Source: Comamonadaceae bacterium OTU4NAUVB1
GTDB lineage: Bacteria; Pseudomonadota; Gammaproteobacteria; Burkholderiales; Burkholderiaceae_C
Assembly: GCA_024372625.1 (NCBI GenBank)
Contig: CP099607.1
Span: forward strand, 62,001-126,000
Direction: 5' to 3'
DNA length: 64,000 bases
Part shown: positions 1 to 9,430 of the stretch, one piece after another
How positions within the stretch are numbered: position 1 is the first letter of the stretch
How the letters are laid out: the number at the start of each line of letters is the position of its first letter
The notes under the pieces: generated by a model
What the model saw: only the letters and a program-made list of their open reading frames with translations
What the model was told of the DNA's origin: nothing
Databases searched by the model: none
Made by a program: the position numbers and the translations under genes

Positions 1-1
1 C

Positions 2-1132
<1,131 letters not shown>

Positions 1133-1147
1133 TCCCGTGCCGTGATC

Positions 1148-1189
1148 GCCCTCGCACGGCGTCATGACCGAGGGCAGTTTTTCTTTTCT
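1148..1189 (+). terminator. Rho-independent terminator after the RND pump
   Basis: Arms GCCCTCG (1148-1154) and CGAGGGC (1169-1175) flank a 14-nt loop and are followed by a T-rich run AGTTTTTCTTTTCT. It lies 16 bp after the pump stop and ends about 30 bp before the next start, so the His-rich gene may need its own promoter or depend on read-through. Confidence 0.7.
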
Positions 1190-1220
1190 CCAACTCCCAT
1201 TCACACGAGGTCTCTGCATC

Positions 1221-1643
1221 ATGAAAACGTCTTCCCTCATCACCGCTGCCACGCTCGCGCTCGGCCTGTGCGGCCTGACCCAGGCTGCCGAGGAACACAA
1301 GGGCCACGGGCACGACGACAAGGCCGCAGCGCACCCGCACGAGGCCAAGGCGCAGCACGGCGGCGTGGTGTCGGTGGTCAAGGACACCAACTACGAACTG
1401 GTCGCGCGCGCGGGTGAAGTGCTGCTCTACGTCACCGACCACGGCAAGGCCGTGGACCTGAGCGGCGCGACGGCCAAACTGACGCTGCTCTCGGGCAGCA
1501 AGAAGGAAGAGCTCACGCTGGTGCCAGGCAAGGACGCCCTGCAGGCCAAGAGCGATTTCGCCGTGGCCGCTGGCACCAAGGCCGTGGCGCAGGTGGCGAT
1601 GAAGGGCCAGCCGGCCCAGGCCGTGCGCTTCTCGGTGAAGTGA
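1221..1643 (+). CDS. His-rich periplasmic protein of a metal-efflux locus
   Basis: A 140-residue exported protein. The start at 1221 is chosen because it gives a clean signal peptide (MKTSSLITAATLALGLCGLTQ, cut near A22-A23); an upstream in-frame ATG at 1164 would bury it and lies inside the terminator. The mature N-terminus has His at 26, 29, 31, 38, 40 and 46 with interspersed Asp/Glu, a plausible metal-binding tail. The rest is a small beta-rich domain with a YELVARAGEVLLYVTDHGK segment. Proteins of this kind accompany Czc/Cus pumps in betaproteobacteria; a chaperone or buffer role is inference. A diverged relative is at 10813-11259. Confidence 0.85.
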   Translation: MKTSSLITAATLALGLCGLTQAAEEHKGHGHDDKAAAHPHEAKAQHGGVVSVVKDTNYELVARAGEVLLYVTDHGKAVDLSGATAKLTLLSGSKKEELTLVPGKDALQAKSDFAVAAGTKAVAQVAMKGQPAQAVRFSVK

Positions 1644-1655
1644 CCGGCGAGATAA

Positions 1656-1678
1656 CCAAACTGTAATCTGGCAGTTGG
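1656..1678. promoter_or_regulatory. Inverted repeat upstream of the small secreted protein
   Basis: AACTG (1659-1663) and CAGTT (1672-1676) flank TAATCTGG, with further CC/GG pairing outside. It lies about 95 bp before the next start in the only sizeable gap between the pump genes and the two-component genes. It could be a site for the response regulator at 2417-3100, but no consensus match is claimed. Confidence 0.3.
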
Positions 1679-1772
1679 GAAGTTGATGGATTGGGTTTTT
1701 AAAGTTGCTTCATGCCACCGACGAGGTGGTGCCACTCAACCCACCCACCCATCCACTTCGAAAGACACCGAC

Positions 1773-2210
1773 ATGAACACCGTCTCGCTGCGCGCTCCCT
1801 TCCTCGCCCTGGCCGTCGTGCTGGCCGCCGTCGCCACACCCGCCCTGGCTTACAAGGGCACGAACTACAAGGAAGGCGACCCGACGCCCATGACCGTTCG
1901 CGCCGAACGCTCGTCCGCCGCCGTGGCCGCCGAAGCCCGTGAGTGGACCCGCACAGCGCCGACCCTCGGTTACCCGGAAGGCCAGCCGCAGGCCATCGCG
2001 CCGGTCAAGGCCAACCTGCGCGCCCAAGTGCATGCCGATGCCTTGAACTGGATGCGTTCGGGCCTGGGCGACGTGCAGTACAAGGAAGCCGGTGCCGACC
2101 GTGCGCAGCAGCCGTACCGCCAGGCCATGCAGGCTTACATGCAGAGCCAGCAAGGCGTCTCCGCCGCTGCCGCGCCAACCACCGGCGCAACGGGCCCGGT
2201 CACCCGCTGA
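1773..2210 (+). CDS. Small secreted protein, DUF4148-like, unknown function
   Basis: A 145-residue protein. Start 1773 (MNTVSLRAPFLALAVVLAAV) gives a signal peptide cut after PALA; the in-frame ATG at 1683 adds an unlikely basic leader. The mature part is low-complexity: Ala/Glu-rich helices with AERSSAAVAAEAREW and an AQQPYRQAMQAYMQSQQG stretch, and no catalytic motif. Small exported proteins of this composition are frequent in Burkholderiales and are often assigned to DUF4148; that assignment is tentative. Its place between the His-rich protein and the metal two-component system suggests co-regulation, but no function can be given. Confidence 0.7.
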   Translation: MNTVSLRAPFLALAVVLAAVATPALAYKGTNYKEGDPTPMTVRAERSSAAVAAEAREWTRTAPTLGYPEGQPQAIAPVKANLRAQVHADALNWMRSGLGDVQYKEAGADRAQQPYRQAMQAYMQSQQGVSAAAAPTTGATGPVTR

Positions 2211-2222
2211 TCCCGCTATGCA

Positions 2223-2240
2223 CCGGGGACTGTTCCCCGG
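2223..2240 (+). terminator. GC-rich hairpin, possible terminator
   Basis: CCGGGGA (2223-2229), loop CTGT, TCCCCGG (2234-2240), beginning 12 nt after the preceding stop. There is no T-run after it, so termination is uncertain. Confidence 0.35.
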
Positions 2241-2416
2241 CGCTCTGGCTCACCGTCACCGATGACCCCTGACCCTGAAGCCGACCTTGACCCCAGCCTG
2301 CGCGCGATGAACCATCGAGCGCAGGCTTGTGGCATACCTGGACTCGCTCGCTTTCTCTCCCTCCAGATCGATCCCATGGCGCTTGCCTCACTCACCTTGT
2401 CCGGCCTGCCTGCACC

Positions 2417-3100
2417 ATGAGAATCCTGGTCATCGAAGACGAGCCCAAGCTCGGCGACTACCTGCACAAGGGCCTGAGCGAGAGCGGCTTTACCGTTGAC
2501 CTCGCGCGCACCGGCACCGAAGGCCGGGCCATGGCGCTCGACGGCGCCTACGACGCCCTGGTGCTGGACGTGATGCTGCCGGGCATCGACGGCTTTGCGG
2601 TCCTGGAAGCCGTGCGTAGAACCAAGACGATGCCGGTCCTGATGCTGACCGCGCGCGACGAAGTGGCCGACCGGGTGCGCGGCCTGCAGAGCGGCGCCGA
2701 CGACTACCTCTCCAAACCCTTCGCGTTCTCCGAACTGCTTGCGCGCCTGCAGGCCCTGCTGCGTCGCGGCCAGCTGCGCGAGGTCACGCACTACGCGCTG
2801 GGCGACCTGACGCTGGACTTGACCACGCGCCGGGCCACGCGTGCCGGCCAGCGCCTGGACCTGACGGCCAAGGAGTTCGCGCTCCTGATGCTGCTGCTGC
2901 GCCGTCAGGGACAGATCCTCTCGCGCACGCTGCTGGCCGAGCAGGTGTGGGAGATGAGTTTCAGCACCGAGACCAACGTGGTCGAGGTCGCCATCCGGCG
3001 CCTGCGCGCCAAGATCGATGACCCGTTCGCGGACAAGCTGCTCCACACGGTGCGCGGCATGGGCTACGTGCTGGAGCGTCGGCCCGACGCCGAGCCGTGA
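2417..3100 (+). CDS. OmpR-family response regulator, heavy-metal type (CusR/CopR-like)
   Basis: 227 residues, full length. An N-terminal receiver has the acidic pair at residues 8-9, phosphoacceptor D51 (LVLDVMLPG) and the usual conserved Thr and Lys (MLTAR, SKPF). A C-terminal winged helix follows ([24 protein letters not shown]). Start 2417 begins directly with MRILVIEDE; an upstream in-frame ATG at 2327 adds 30 residues with no domain. The stop overlaps the kinase GTG start (GTGA), so the two are translationally coupled. By family and context it senses metal through the partner kinase and activates efflux genes. Metal specificity is not readable. Confidence 0.93.
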   Translation: MRILVIEDEPKLGDYLHKGLSESGFTVDLARTGTEGRAMALDGAYDALVLDVMLPGIDGFAVLEAVRRTKTMPVLMLTARDEVADRVRGLQSGADDYLSKPFAFSELLARLQALLRRGQLREVTHYALGDLTLDLTTRRATRAGQRLDLTAKEFALLMLLLRRQGQILSRTLLAEQVWEMSFSTETNVVEVAIRRLRAKIDDPFADKLLHTVRGMGYVLERRPDAEP

Positions 3101-4449
3101 CGTCCACGCCGACCTCGATCCAGGCCTCGCTCTCGCGCTGGTTCGCCCTCCAGACGTTCGTTGGCCTGAGCGCCATCTGCGTGGTCATCTACGCCCTCAC
3201 GGCCTGGAGCTTCCAGCTCAAGCAGCAAGACGAGTTCGAGCGCCATGTCGAGCTGGTCGTGCACCTGCTGAACGAGCCGCGCAGCGATTCGCAGCAGCTT
3301 GCGTTCCAGCACAAGCTGGATGACTTTTTTCGCTCCCACAACGACATCGGCATCGTGCTGTATGCCGGTGGCCAGACGGTCTACGAGTCCAAGCCAGCGG
3401 AGTCTTCGACCCGATGGCGATGGACGTCAACCGATCTGAGGGACAAGGCACCGCAGCTGGGCACCGACCCCAAGCTGTGGCTGGGCGTCGATGTGCGCGA
3501 GGACGAAAAACTCCTGCATCGCCTGGGCCTGACGCTCCTGGGCATGGCCGTATTGGGTTCCATGCTGGTGTCCCTCACCGGCGTGCTGCTGGTTCGCCGT
3601 GGCCTGAGGCCGCTGCAGCAACTGGCCACGCAACTTGCCACCACGGGCCCGGAGTTTGCCGACCGTCGCATCGATCCAGGCACGTACGCCCTGGAGCTTG
3701 TGCCCTGGATCAACCAGTTCAATGCCGTGCTGGGACGCGCGGAGCAGGCCTATCAGCAACTCGAAGCCTTCAACGCCGACGTGGCGCACGAGCTGCGCAC
3801 GCCGCTGGCCAACATGATTGCCGAAGTCGAGGTCGAGCTGGCCCGGCCAAGGACCCCGGAGGCCCTGCAGGACGCACTGATCTCCAACCTGGAGGAAACG
3901 CGGCGCCTGTCGGCCATCGTCACCGACATGCTCTTCCTGTCGAAGGCCGACCGTGGCGCGACCGCCCGGCGCTCCGAACCGGTGAGCCTGGCAGCGCAAG
4001 CCCTGGCGGTGGTCGAGTTCCATGAAGCGGAGCTGGAACAGACGGCCTTGCAAGTGCAGGTGCACGGCGATGCCATGGTCCGCATCGACGTCTCACTGGT
4101 CCGCCGTGCCCTGTCCAACCTGCTGAGCAATGCGGTTCGCTATGCGACGCCTGCCACGACCATCGAGATCCGCATCGAGGCCGTGGCAGACAGCGTCTGG
4201 CTGCGGGTCATCAACCCCGGGCTGGAGATTCCCGTGGACGCCTTGCCACACCTCTTCAAGCGGTTCTTCCGCGCCGAGCGTTCCCGCTCGCGGTCATCGG
4301 CCCACCACGGCCTGGGTCTGGCCATCGTCGCGGCCATCGCACGCATGCACGGCGGAGCGACCTTGGCACGCTCGGCCAACGGGCGCACCGAGATTTCGTT
4401 CTCGGTGCGGCATGCGTCGGCGCAGGAATTGGAACCCAGGCCGTCCTGA
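3097..4449 (+). CDS. Heavy-metal sensor histidine kinase (CusS/CopS-like)
   Basis: 450 residues with a GTG start overlapping the regulator stop by 4 bp. Order: transmembrane helix ~18-36, periplasmic sensor ~37-142, second helix ~143-166, HAMP-like linker, dimerisation helix with H231 in [10 protein letters not shown]-box [10 protein letters not shown], and a G-box ending [18 protein letters not shown]. All autokinase motifs look intact. The short sensor domain and pairing with a CopR/CusR-type regulator fit the heavy-metal sensor family. It ends about 60 bp before the convergent cadA gene. Confidence 0.93.
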   Translation: MTSTPTSIQASLSRWFALQTFVGLSAICVVIYALTAWSFQLKQQDEFERHVELVVHLLNEPRSDSQQLAFQHKLDDFFRSHNDIGIVLYAGGQTVYESKPAESSTRWRWTSTDLRDKAPQLGTDPKLWLGVDVREDEKLLHRLGLTLLGMAVLGSMLVSLTGVLLVRRGLRPLQQLATQLATTGPEFADRRIDPGTYALELVPWINQFNAVLGRAEQAYQQLEAFNADVAHELRTPLANMIAEVEVELARPRTPEALQDALISNLEETRRLSAIVTDMLFLSKADRGATARRSEPVSLAAQALAVVEFHEAELEQTALQVQVHGDAMVRIDVSLVRRALSNLLSNAVRYATPATTIEIRIEAVADSVWLRVINPGLEIPVDALPHLFKRFFRAERSRSRSSAHHGLGLAIVAAIARMHGGATLARSANGRTEISFSVRHASAQELEPRPS

Positions 4450-4508
4450 CGCCGCAGCGAAGCAGGCGGCTTGGCGTGGCCTGAGACGAGGTCCCAGGGC
4501 TTCGGGCC

Positions 4509-7037
4509 TCAGTCGTTGTGCTTGCGCAGCAGCCGCAGCCCGTTGCCCACCACCAGCAGGCTAGCGCCCATGTCGGCGAAGACGGCCATCCACATGGTGG
4601 CGCTGCCGAAGACCGCCAGCACGAAGAACACCGCCTTGATGCCCAGGGCCAGCGTGATGTTCTGCATCAGCACCGCATGCGTGCGGCGGCTGAGGCGAAT
4701 GGTCTCGGCGATGCGACCCAGGTCGTCGTTCATGATGACCACGTCCGCGGCCTCCATGGCGGTGTCGGTGCCCGCACCGCCCATGGCAAAGCCGATGTCG
4801 GCCTGGGCCAGGGCCGGCGCATCGTTGATGCCATCGCCGGTCATGGCGGTGGCGCCATGGCGCTCGCGCAGTTCCTTGATCGCTGCCAGCTTGTCCTCGG
4901 GCAGCAAGCCACCGCGCACCTCGGCGATGCCGGCCTCGCGGCCCACGGCCTGCGCTGTGGCGACGTTGTCGCCCGTGAGCATCACGGGCACGACGCCCAG
5001 CTTCTGAAGCCGTGCCACGGCCTCGATCGAGCTGGCCTTGATGGTGTCGGCCACGGCAAAGATGCCCAGCACGCCGGTCTCGTCGGCCAGCAGGGTGACC
5101 GTGCGGCCTTGCGCCTCATGGCCGGAGAGTTCGGCTTCCAGGCGGGCATCGGATTGCTGGCGCTCCTTGATCAAGCGGTGGTTGCCCAGCACCATGCGCT
5201 TGCCTTCGACGACGCCTTCCACACCGCGTCCGAGCAGCGCCTGGAACGCGTCCACCTCCGCCACCGCGCCGTCGAGGCCGGCCACGATGGATTGGGAGAC
5301 CGGGTGGTCCGAGCGTGAGGCCAGGCTCTTGGCCCACCGCTTCGTTTGCGCCTCTGTCGATGGGTTCGACGGCACGAACGCCACCAGCTTCGGCTTGCCC
5401 TCGGTGAGCGTGCCGGTCTTGTCCAGCGCGATGGCCTTCAGGTGCCTGGCTTCTTCCAGGTAGGTGCCACCCTTGATCAGGATGCCGCGCCGTGCGGCTG
5501 CGGCCAGCCCGCTGACCACCGTCACCGGGGTGGAGATGACCAGCGCGCACGGGCAGGCGATCACCAGCAACACGAGCGCCTTGTAGATGGCGGTCATCCA
5601 CGTCCAGTCCAGCAGCAAGGGCGGCAGCACGGCCACCGCCAGCGCCAGCACGAACACGGCGGGCGTGTAGATCGCGGCGAAACGGTCCACGAAGCGCTGC
5701 GTGGGCGCACGGGTGCCCTGCGCTTCCTCCACCGCATGGATGATGCGTGCCAGGGTCGAGTTGCTCGCCGCCGCAGTCACCTGGAACTCGAGCTCGCCGT
5801 TCTGGTTGATGGTGCCGGCGAACACCAGGTCGCCCGGTTCCTTGTCCACCGGAATGCTCTCGCCCGTGACGGGCGACTGGTCGATGCTGCTGTTGCCCTT
5901 GGTCACGCGACCGTCGAGCGCGACGCGTTCGCCGGGCTTGACCCGGGCGATGGCGTTCAAGGCAACGTCCGTGGCCTTCACCCGTTGCCAGCGGCCATCG
6001 GCTTGCTGAACATCGGCCTCGTCCGGCGCGAGGTCCACCAAGCCCTTGATGGCGTTGCGCGCCCGGTCCACGGCCCGCGCCTCGATGAGTTCGGCGATGG
6101 CGTACAGCGCCATGACCATGGCCGCTTCGGGCCACTGACCGAGCAGAAAAGCGCCCGTCACGGCCACCGACATCAGCGCATTGATGTTGAGCTTGCCGCG
6201 ACGCAGCGCGATCAGGCCCTTGGTGTAGGTCTCGATGCCCGCCAGCCAGATCGCCACGGCAGCGACGACCATGCCCAGGCCCATCCACACCATCGTGTCG
6301 GGCGCGAAGTACGCCATGCCCTCGGCCACGATCGCCAAGCCCAGCGCTGCCGCCAGCCGCGCATGGCTGGGACCTTCAGCGTGGTCGTGTCCATGGTCGT
6401 CGGTGGCACCGGCTGCGGTGGCGACACGCACTGCCACCGGCTCTGGCGCGAAACCGGCCTTGCGGATCGCCACCAGCGCGGCTTCCACGGCCGCGTCGGT
6501 GCCATCGATGCGCAGGTTGCGCTGGGCGAGACGAAAGTGCAGGCCGCGAATGCCGTCGATCGGTTCGACCGCGCGGCGGATCTCCGACTCCTCGACCGCG
6601 CAATCCATGGTCGAGATGCGGAAGGTGTTAGGTGCGACGACCTCGGACACGGTGTCCTTGGCCGCCGAGAAAGACGGTGCGGCACAGCACGAAGCGTCTG
6701 TGGCTTCGATCGCTACGGGCGCGCAGCAGGTGTCAGCGGCTTTGACGGACGCTTTGGGCGCGCAGCATGCGCTCTCGACGGTCGCTGCCGGACTGGGTCC
6801 ACAGCACGCATCGACGGTTGGTTGAGTGGATTTCGAACTGCAAGCGGTCCCCGCAGCGTCCTGAGCAGGTTGTGCCGCACAGGAGCTCGTGGGTGCAAGC
6901 TCGGGCACTGAACGACCGGCGTGCGGGTTCAGGTCGATGACTGGCTTTTGCAGTTGCGATGCGCTGGCGGGCGAGGTCGAGCAGGTCGAAGTGCCGCTGC
7001 AGCAGGTCGTGCGGTCGTCGTCGGGGAGTTTGGCCAT
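4509..7037 (-). CDS. cadA: Cd/Zn/Pb-translocating P1B-type ATPase with Cys-rich N-terminal extension
   Basis: 842 residues; exports divalent soft metals across the inner membrane using ATP. The phosphorylation motif DKTGT is at 539-543 and the transport-site CPC at 495-497, typical of P1B ATPases. An HMA-like fold around 138-200 has a single Cys (STMDCAVEE, C146) instead of CxxC. The first ~120 residues are unusual: CC pairs at 12-13, 78-79, 91-92, 104-105 and 117-118 plus single Cys residues. A DDHGHDHAEGPSH stretch lies at 213-225. The N-terminal extension is likely a flexible metal-binding region (inference). It is divergent from cadR and shares a MerR-type control region. Confidence 0.95.
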   Translation of the reverse strand: MAKLPDDDRTTCCSGTSTCSTSPASASQLQKPVIDLNPHAGRSVPELAPTSSCAAQPAQDAAGTACSSKSTQPTVDACCGPSPAATVESACCAPKASVKAADTCCAPVAIEATDASCCAAPSFSAAKDTVSEVVAPNTFRISTMDCAVEESEIRRAVEPIDGIRGLHFRLAQRNLRIDGTDAAVEAALVAIRKAGFAPEPVAVRVATAAGATDDHGHDHAEGPSHARLAAALGLAIVAEGMAYFAPDTMVWMGLGMVVAAVAIWLAGIETYTKGLIALRRGKLNINALMSVAVTGAFLLGQWPEAAMVMALYAIAELIEARAVDRARNAIKGLVDLAPDEADVQQADGRWQRVKATDVALNAIARVKPGERVALDGRVTKGNSSIDQSPVTGESIPVDKEPGDLVFAGTINQNGELEFQVTAAASNSTLARIIHAVEEAQGTRAPTQRFVDRFAAIYTPAVFVLALAVAVLPPLLLDWTWMTAIYKALVLLVIACPCALVISTPVTVVSGLAAAARRGILIKGGTYLEEARHLKAIALDKTGTLTEGKPKLVAFVPSNPSTEAQTKRWAKSLASRSDHPVSQSIVAGLDGAVAEVDAFQALLGRGVEGVVEGKRMVLGNHRLIKERQQSDARLEAELSGHEAQGRTVTLLADETGVLGIFAVADTIKASSIEAVARLQKLGVVPVMLTGDNVATAQAVGREAGIAEVRGGLLPEDKLAAIKELRERHGATAMTGDGINDAPALAQADIGFAMGGAGTDTAMEAADVVIMNDDLGRIAETIRLSRRTHAVLMQNITLALGIKAVFFVLAVFGSATMWMAVFADMGASLLVVGNGLRLLRKHND

Positions 7038-7062
7038 GGGTGTTGTTCGCTTTCTGGGGTCG

Positions 7063-7104
7063 ATTGAACACCTTGCACCTGCTGTAGGGTCAAGCGGCTA
7101 GGAT
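7063..7104. promoter_or_regulatory. Divergent cadA/cadR promoters with CadR operator
   Basis: The dyad CTTGCACC-TGCTGTA-GGGTCAAG spans 7072-7094. On the plus strand TTGCAC (7073-7078) and TAGGAT (7099-7104) are 20 bp apart, reading into cadR. On the minus strand TTGACC (7088-7093) and TTCAAT (7063-7068) are 19 bp apart, reading into cadA. Over-long 19-20 bp spacers with the dyad inside are the hallmark of promoters that MerR-family proteins activate by DNA distortion. Base matches are direct; regulator assignment follows from adjacency. Confidence 0.75.
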
Positions 7105-7134
7105 GGGTGTCCGCGAAGCAGACAGGGGAATGAC

Positions 7135-7557
7135 ATGAAGATTGGTGATTTGAGCAAGGCCACGGGGGTCGAGGTGGGCACGATCCGGTTCTATGAACGC
7201 GCTGGCCTGATCGATTTGCCCGATCGCATGCCCAACGGCTATCGCAGCTATGGACCCCGGCACCTGGAAAGCCTTGCGTTCGTGCGCCACTGTCGTGCTT
7301 TGGACATTCCCATGGCCGACATCCGGCGCCTGCTGGACCTGGCGACGCTGCCCACGGAGGATTGCGGCAACGTCAACGAACTGGTGGATGAGCAGATCGA
7401 GCGCGTTCGTGCGCGCATCGAAAGCCTGAAGGCACTGGAAAAACAGCTGACGGTGTTGCGCGCCAAATGCACTGACCATCATCAGACGAACGAGTGCGGC
7501 ATCTTGGGCGAGCTGGTATCGGCGGCTCATGGCGAAGCCTGCGTGTGCCACCCTTAA
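7135..7557 (+). CDS. cadR: MerR-family Cd(II)/Pb(II)-responsive regulator
   Basis: 140 residues. The N-terminal MerR winged helix (MKIGDLSKATGVEVGTIRFYE) is followed by a long dimerisation helix and a metal-binding tail. Cys residues at 77 (EDCGNVNE), 112 (AKC), 121, 136 and 138 match the pattern of CadR/PbrR regulators, with His-rich DHH between. It should repress and, with metal bound, activate the divergent cadA promoter. The extra CVC near the C-terminus (136-138) is a variable feature of the subfamily. Confidence 0.94.
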   Translation: MKIGDLSKATGVEVGTIRFYERAGLIDLPDRMPNGYRSYGPRHLESLAFVRHCRALDIPMADIRRLLDLATLPTEDCGNVNELVDEQIERVRARIESLKALEKQLTVLRAKCTDHHQTNECGILGELVSAAHGEACVCHP

Positions 7558-7710
7558 GGCGATTACGCAAAAACACGTTATTTTTGAAGCTCAGACTCCA
7601 TCGGCTTTATGGGTTGAGCTTCCCAATCGGTTCAGGTGTGGAAAATAACAAATTTTTTGACCAAGTAAAAATTTCGCGACCATGAAACGCAGTCTCATGG
7701 ACAGAAACTT

Positions 7711-7728
7711 AGAGACATCGTGCATTGC
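7711..7728 (+). repeat. 18-nt upstream repeat, copy 1
   Basis: AGAGACATCGTGCATTGC, 80 nt before the ATG of the first Cys-rich mini-gene. Copy 2 at 8470-8487 differs at one base and sits 81 nt before the second mini-gene. Conserved spacing points to a duplicated promoter or leader. Confidence 0.65.
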
Positions 7729-7790
7729 CAGGGTCATTGACATGCGTTGCAGGCACCTTTTTGCTGTTTAAGCATTTTATAAGAACCCCC

Positions 7791-7991
7791 ATGAGAAGAT
7801 TGCTGGCGGTTCTGGCCGTTGCACTGGTTTGGACCGCAGGCCGCGCAGCCACACCTCTATGCAACAGTTGCTGCGATGAGGACAAGATGCTTTACTGGGA
7901 GCAAACAAAATCACAGCACCCTTCACTGGCACACGAAAAAGCCAGCAACACCCTGCAAGTTTGCGTGCCTTCCACTGCACCGCAAACCTGA
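7791..7991 (+). CDS. Small secreted Cys-containing protein, copy 1
   Basis: 66 residues starting MRRLLAVLAVALVWTAGRAA, a signal peptide cut around A19-A20. Mature text starts with CNSCCDEDKM and has one later Cys. I do not recognise a named family. It resembles the protein at 8551-8667: both have a signal peptide and a CCDED motif, share a 16-nt identity (7868-7883 against 8616-8631) and an upstream 18-mer. The C-terminal half (WEQTKSQHPS onward) has no counterpart in copy 2, so this copy may have been extended by read-through into other sequence. Metal binding is plausible from Cys/Asp/Glu content and the cad neighbourhood. Confidence 0.6.
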   Translation: MRRLLAVLAVALVWTAGRAATPLCNSCCDEDKMLYWEQTKSQHPSLAHEKASNTLQVCVPSTAPQT

Positions 7992-8019
7992 AAATAGCTT
8001 TTTTCTACCAGTATTAGTT

Positions 8020-8367
8020 ATGACAATTTTCGATAGGATGATGGCCAGCAAAAATTGGGATTCAAGATTGCTTCGCGCCATCAGCGATAACATCGAATGC
8101 AAAAAAATCAAGTTCGTAAAGCCAATTGCTTATGACGAGATTTTTCAGGATATAAATGAGGACTGGATTGTCAATTTTGCAGTGAATGCAATAATTACGG
8201 GGTGCGTTGATAAAAATGGAAAATATTTAGAAACTTCGAAAGAGTTTGAAATTGAAGTACGCGCGCACATCTTTTTGATTCCTGAGAATTTTCCGCTTGA
8301 CTCTCTAGATGCGCATGTAGGCAGCATGCCCATGAAAATAAACTTTCATGCCCTAAGAGCGGTTTGA
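8020..8367 (+). CDS. AT-rich orphan gene, unknown function
   Basis: 115 residues from ATG 8020 (MTIFDRMMASKN); the in-frame ATG at 8038 is an alternative. Codons are rich in A/T (AAA, AAT, ATT, TTT) in sharp contrast to the surrounding GC-rich genes, which suggests recent transfer. Predicted soluble mixed alpha/beta protein with no signal peptide, no membrane segment and no motif I recognise; one Cys in the IECKK segment and one in ITGCVD. It lies between the two Cys-rich mini-genes, so it may have been inserted within or between the duplication units. Confidence 0.6.
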   Translation: MTIFDRMMASKNWDSRLLRAISDNIECKKIKFVKPIAYDEIFQDINEDWIVNFAVNAIITGCVDKNGKYLETSKEFEIEVRAHIFLIPENFPLDSLDAHVGSMPMKINFHALRAV

Positions 8368-8469
8368 AGATAATAAGTCAAATTAAAAATGGGACCAAAA
8401 GGCAAGTCACACGGCTTGCGAACTGATCAGGGGCTATATCAGCGCGACTGGCCCCGTGCGCCGCCATGG

Positions 8470-8487
8470 AGAGACATCCTGCATTGC
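8470..8487 (+). repeat. 18-nt upstream repeat, copy 2
   Basis: AGAGACATCCTGCATTGC, one mismatch from the copy at 7711-7728, 81 nt before the ATG at 8551. Confidence 0.65.
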
Positions 8488-8550
8488 GAAGACCAATGGC
8501 GTAACCTACAACCGTCTTTCGGCCCACCGAGTCACCCACCGAGCACTCCT

Positions 8551-8667
8551 ATGAAGAAACTTCTGGCCATCATGGCCTTCGCCTTTGCCTCGACCGGTGC
8601 ACTCGCCGCCGCACCTTGCTGCGATGAGGACTGCTGCGACGAGGTCACGATGCCCTGCTGCGAGTAA
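8551..8667 (+). CDS. 38-residue secreted Cys-rich micro-protein, copy 2
   Basis: Starts MKKLLAIMAFAFASTGALAA; after signal cleavage only about 18 residues remain, of which six are Cys in three CC pairs (PCCDEDCCDEVTMPCCE) and five are Asp/Glu. The composition resembles a metallothionein-like chelating peptide; periplasmic metal binding is inference. ATG 8551 is chosen for the signal peptide; an upstream in-frame ATG at 8389 gives a leader without features. A strong bidirectional terminator follows 30 bp after the stop, supporting a real transcript end. Confidence 0.7.
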   Translation: MKKLLAIMAFAFASTGALAAAPCCDEDCCDEVTMPCCE

Positions 8668-8696
8668 GCAGCGGAAAAGCCAGCCTGACTGGCAAA

Positions 8697-8729
8697 TAAA
8701 AAAGCCGGCATTCTCATGCCGGGTTTTTT
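8697..8729. terminator. Bidirectional Rho-independent terminator
   Basis: An A-run, then CCGGCAT (8705-8711), loop TCTC, ATGCCGG (8716-8722), then GTTTTTT. The A-run on the left makes it work in both directions. It closes the Cys-rich mini-gene unit. Confidence 0.85.
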
Positions 8730-8956
8730 ATTTCAAGGCGCAGCAGAGTTCAACTTATTTTTGATGACAAATCAGCAAAATGTGGCTAATCATTTGTTGC
8801 TGTAGTGCTCGAAGATTATCAGGGTAATCTTAAGGGAATAGGTTTGTGACGGGACGCAGCGCGGTGTCGAACTAAGTTGGTTTGAACAGCCGATTACCTT
8901 GCGTGTTCGAGTTAAGGTCAAGGTTGTAGCCTTTTAGCGCGTGGCGCTTTATCTCC

Positions 8957-9430
8957 ATGCCCCGCATCGCCCTCATCTCCGACACCCACAACCTCCTGCG
9001 CCCCGAAGCCTTGGCCTTCCTCGCCGGCTGCGATCACATCGTCCATGGCGGCGACATCGGCGGGCCTGACATCCTGGCGCGACTGTCGGCGATCGCACCG
9101 ATGAGCGTGGTGCGCGGCAACAACGACCATGCGCCCTGGGCGGCCGACATTCCCGTGTCGTTGACGGTGGTGCTGGACGGCGTCGCGGTGCACGCGGTGC
9201 ACGACATCGCCGATCTGAATCTGGCTTCGGCTGGTACGAACGTGCGTGTGGTGGTATCTGGCCACTCGCACAAACCGTCGATGGCCGAGCGCGATGGGGT
9301 GCTGTTCATCAACCCGGGCAGCGCGGGACCGCGTCGCTTCAGCCTGCCGATTTCTGTGGGCGAACTGTGGATCGACGGCGGCCAGGTGACGCCGCGGCTG
9401 GTCATGCTGGACGTTTCGCCTCCACGTTGA
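8957..9430 (+). CDS. Metallophosphoesterase, YfcE/MJ0936 type
   Basis: 157 residues, close to the small phosphodiesterase subfamily length. The calcineurin-like metal motifs are in order: SDTHN (8-12), HGGDIGG, GNND, a central His (HAVHD) and GHSHKP, followed by NPGSAGPRR. It probably hydrolyses phosphodiesters with two divalent metals in the cytoplasm; the substrate is unknown. The C-terminus overlaps the end of the opposite-strand amidohydrolase remnant by a few codons, a sign that the sequence just downstream was rearranged. Confidence 0.9.
   Translation: MPRIALISDTHNLLRPEALAFLAGCDHIVHGGDIGGPDILARLSAIAPMSVVRGNNDHAPWAADIPVSLTVVLDGVAVHAVHDIADLNLASAGTNVRVVVSGHSHKPSMAERDGVLFINPGSAGPRRFSLPISVGELWIDGGQVTPRLVMLDVSPPR

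Noticed and set aside
4450..4508. Terminator between the convergent sensor kinase and cadA genes
   Set aside because: Only short imperfect pairings and no T-run; not strong enough to report.
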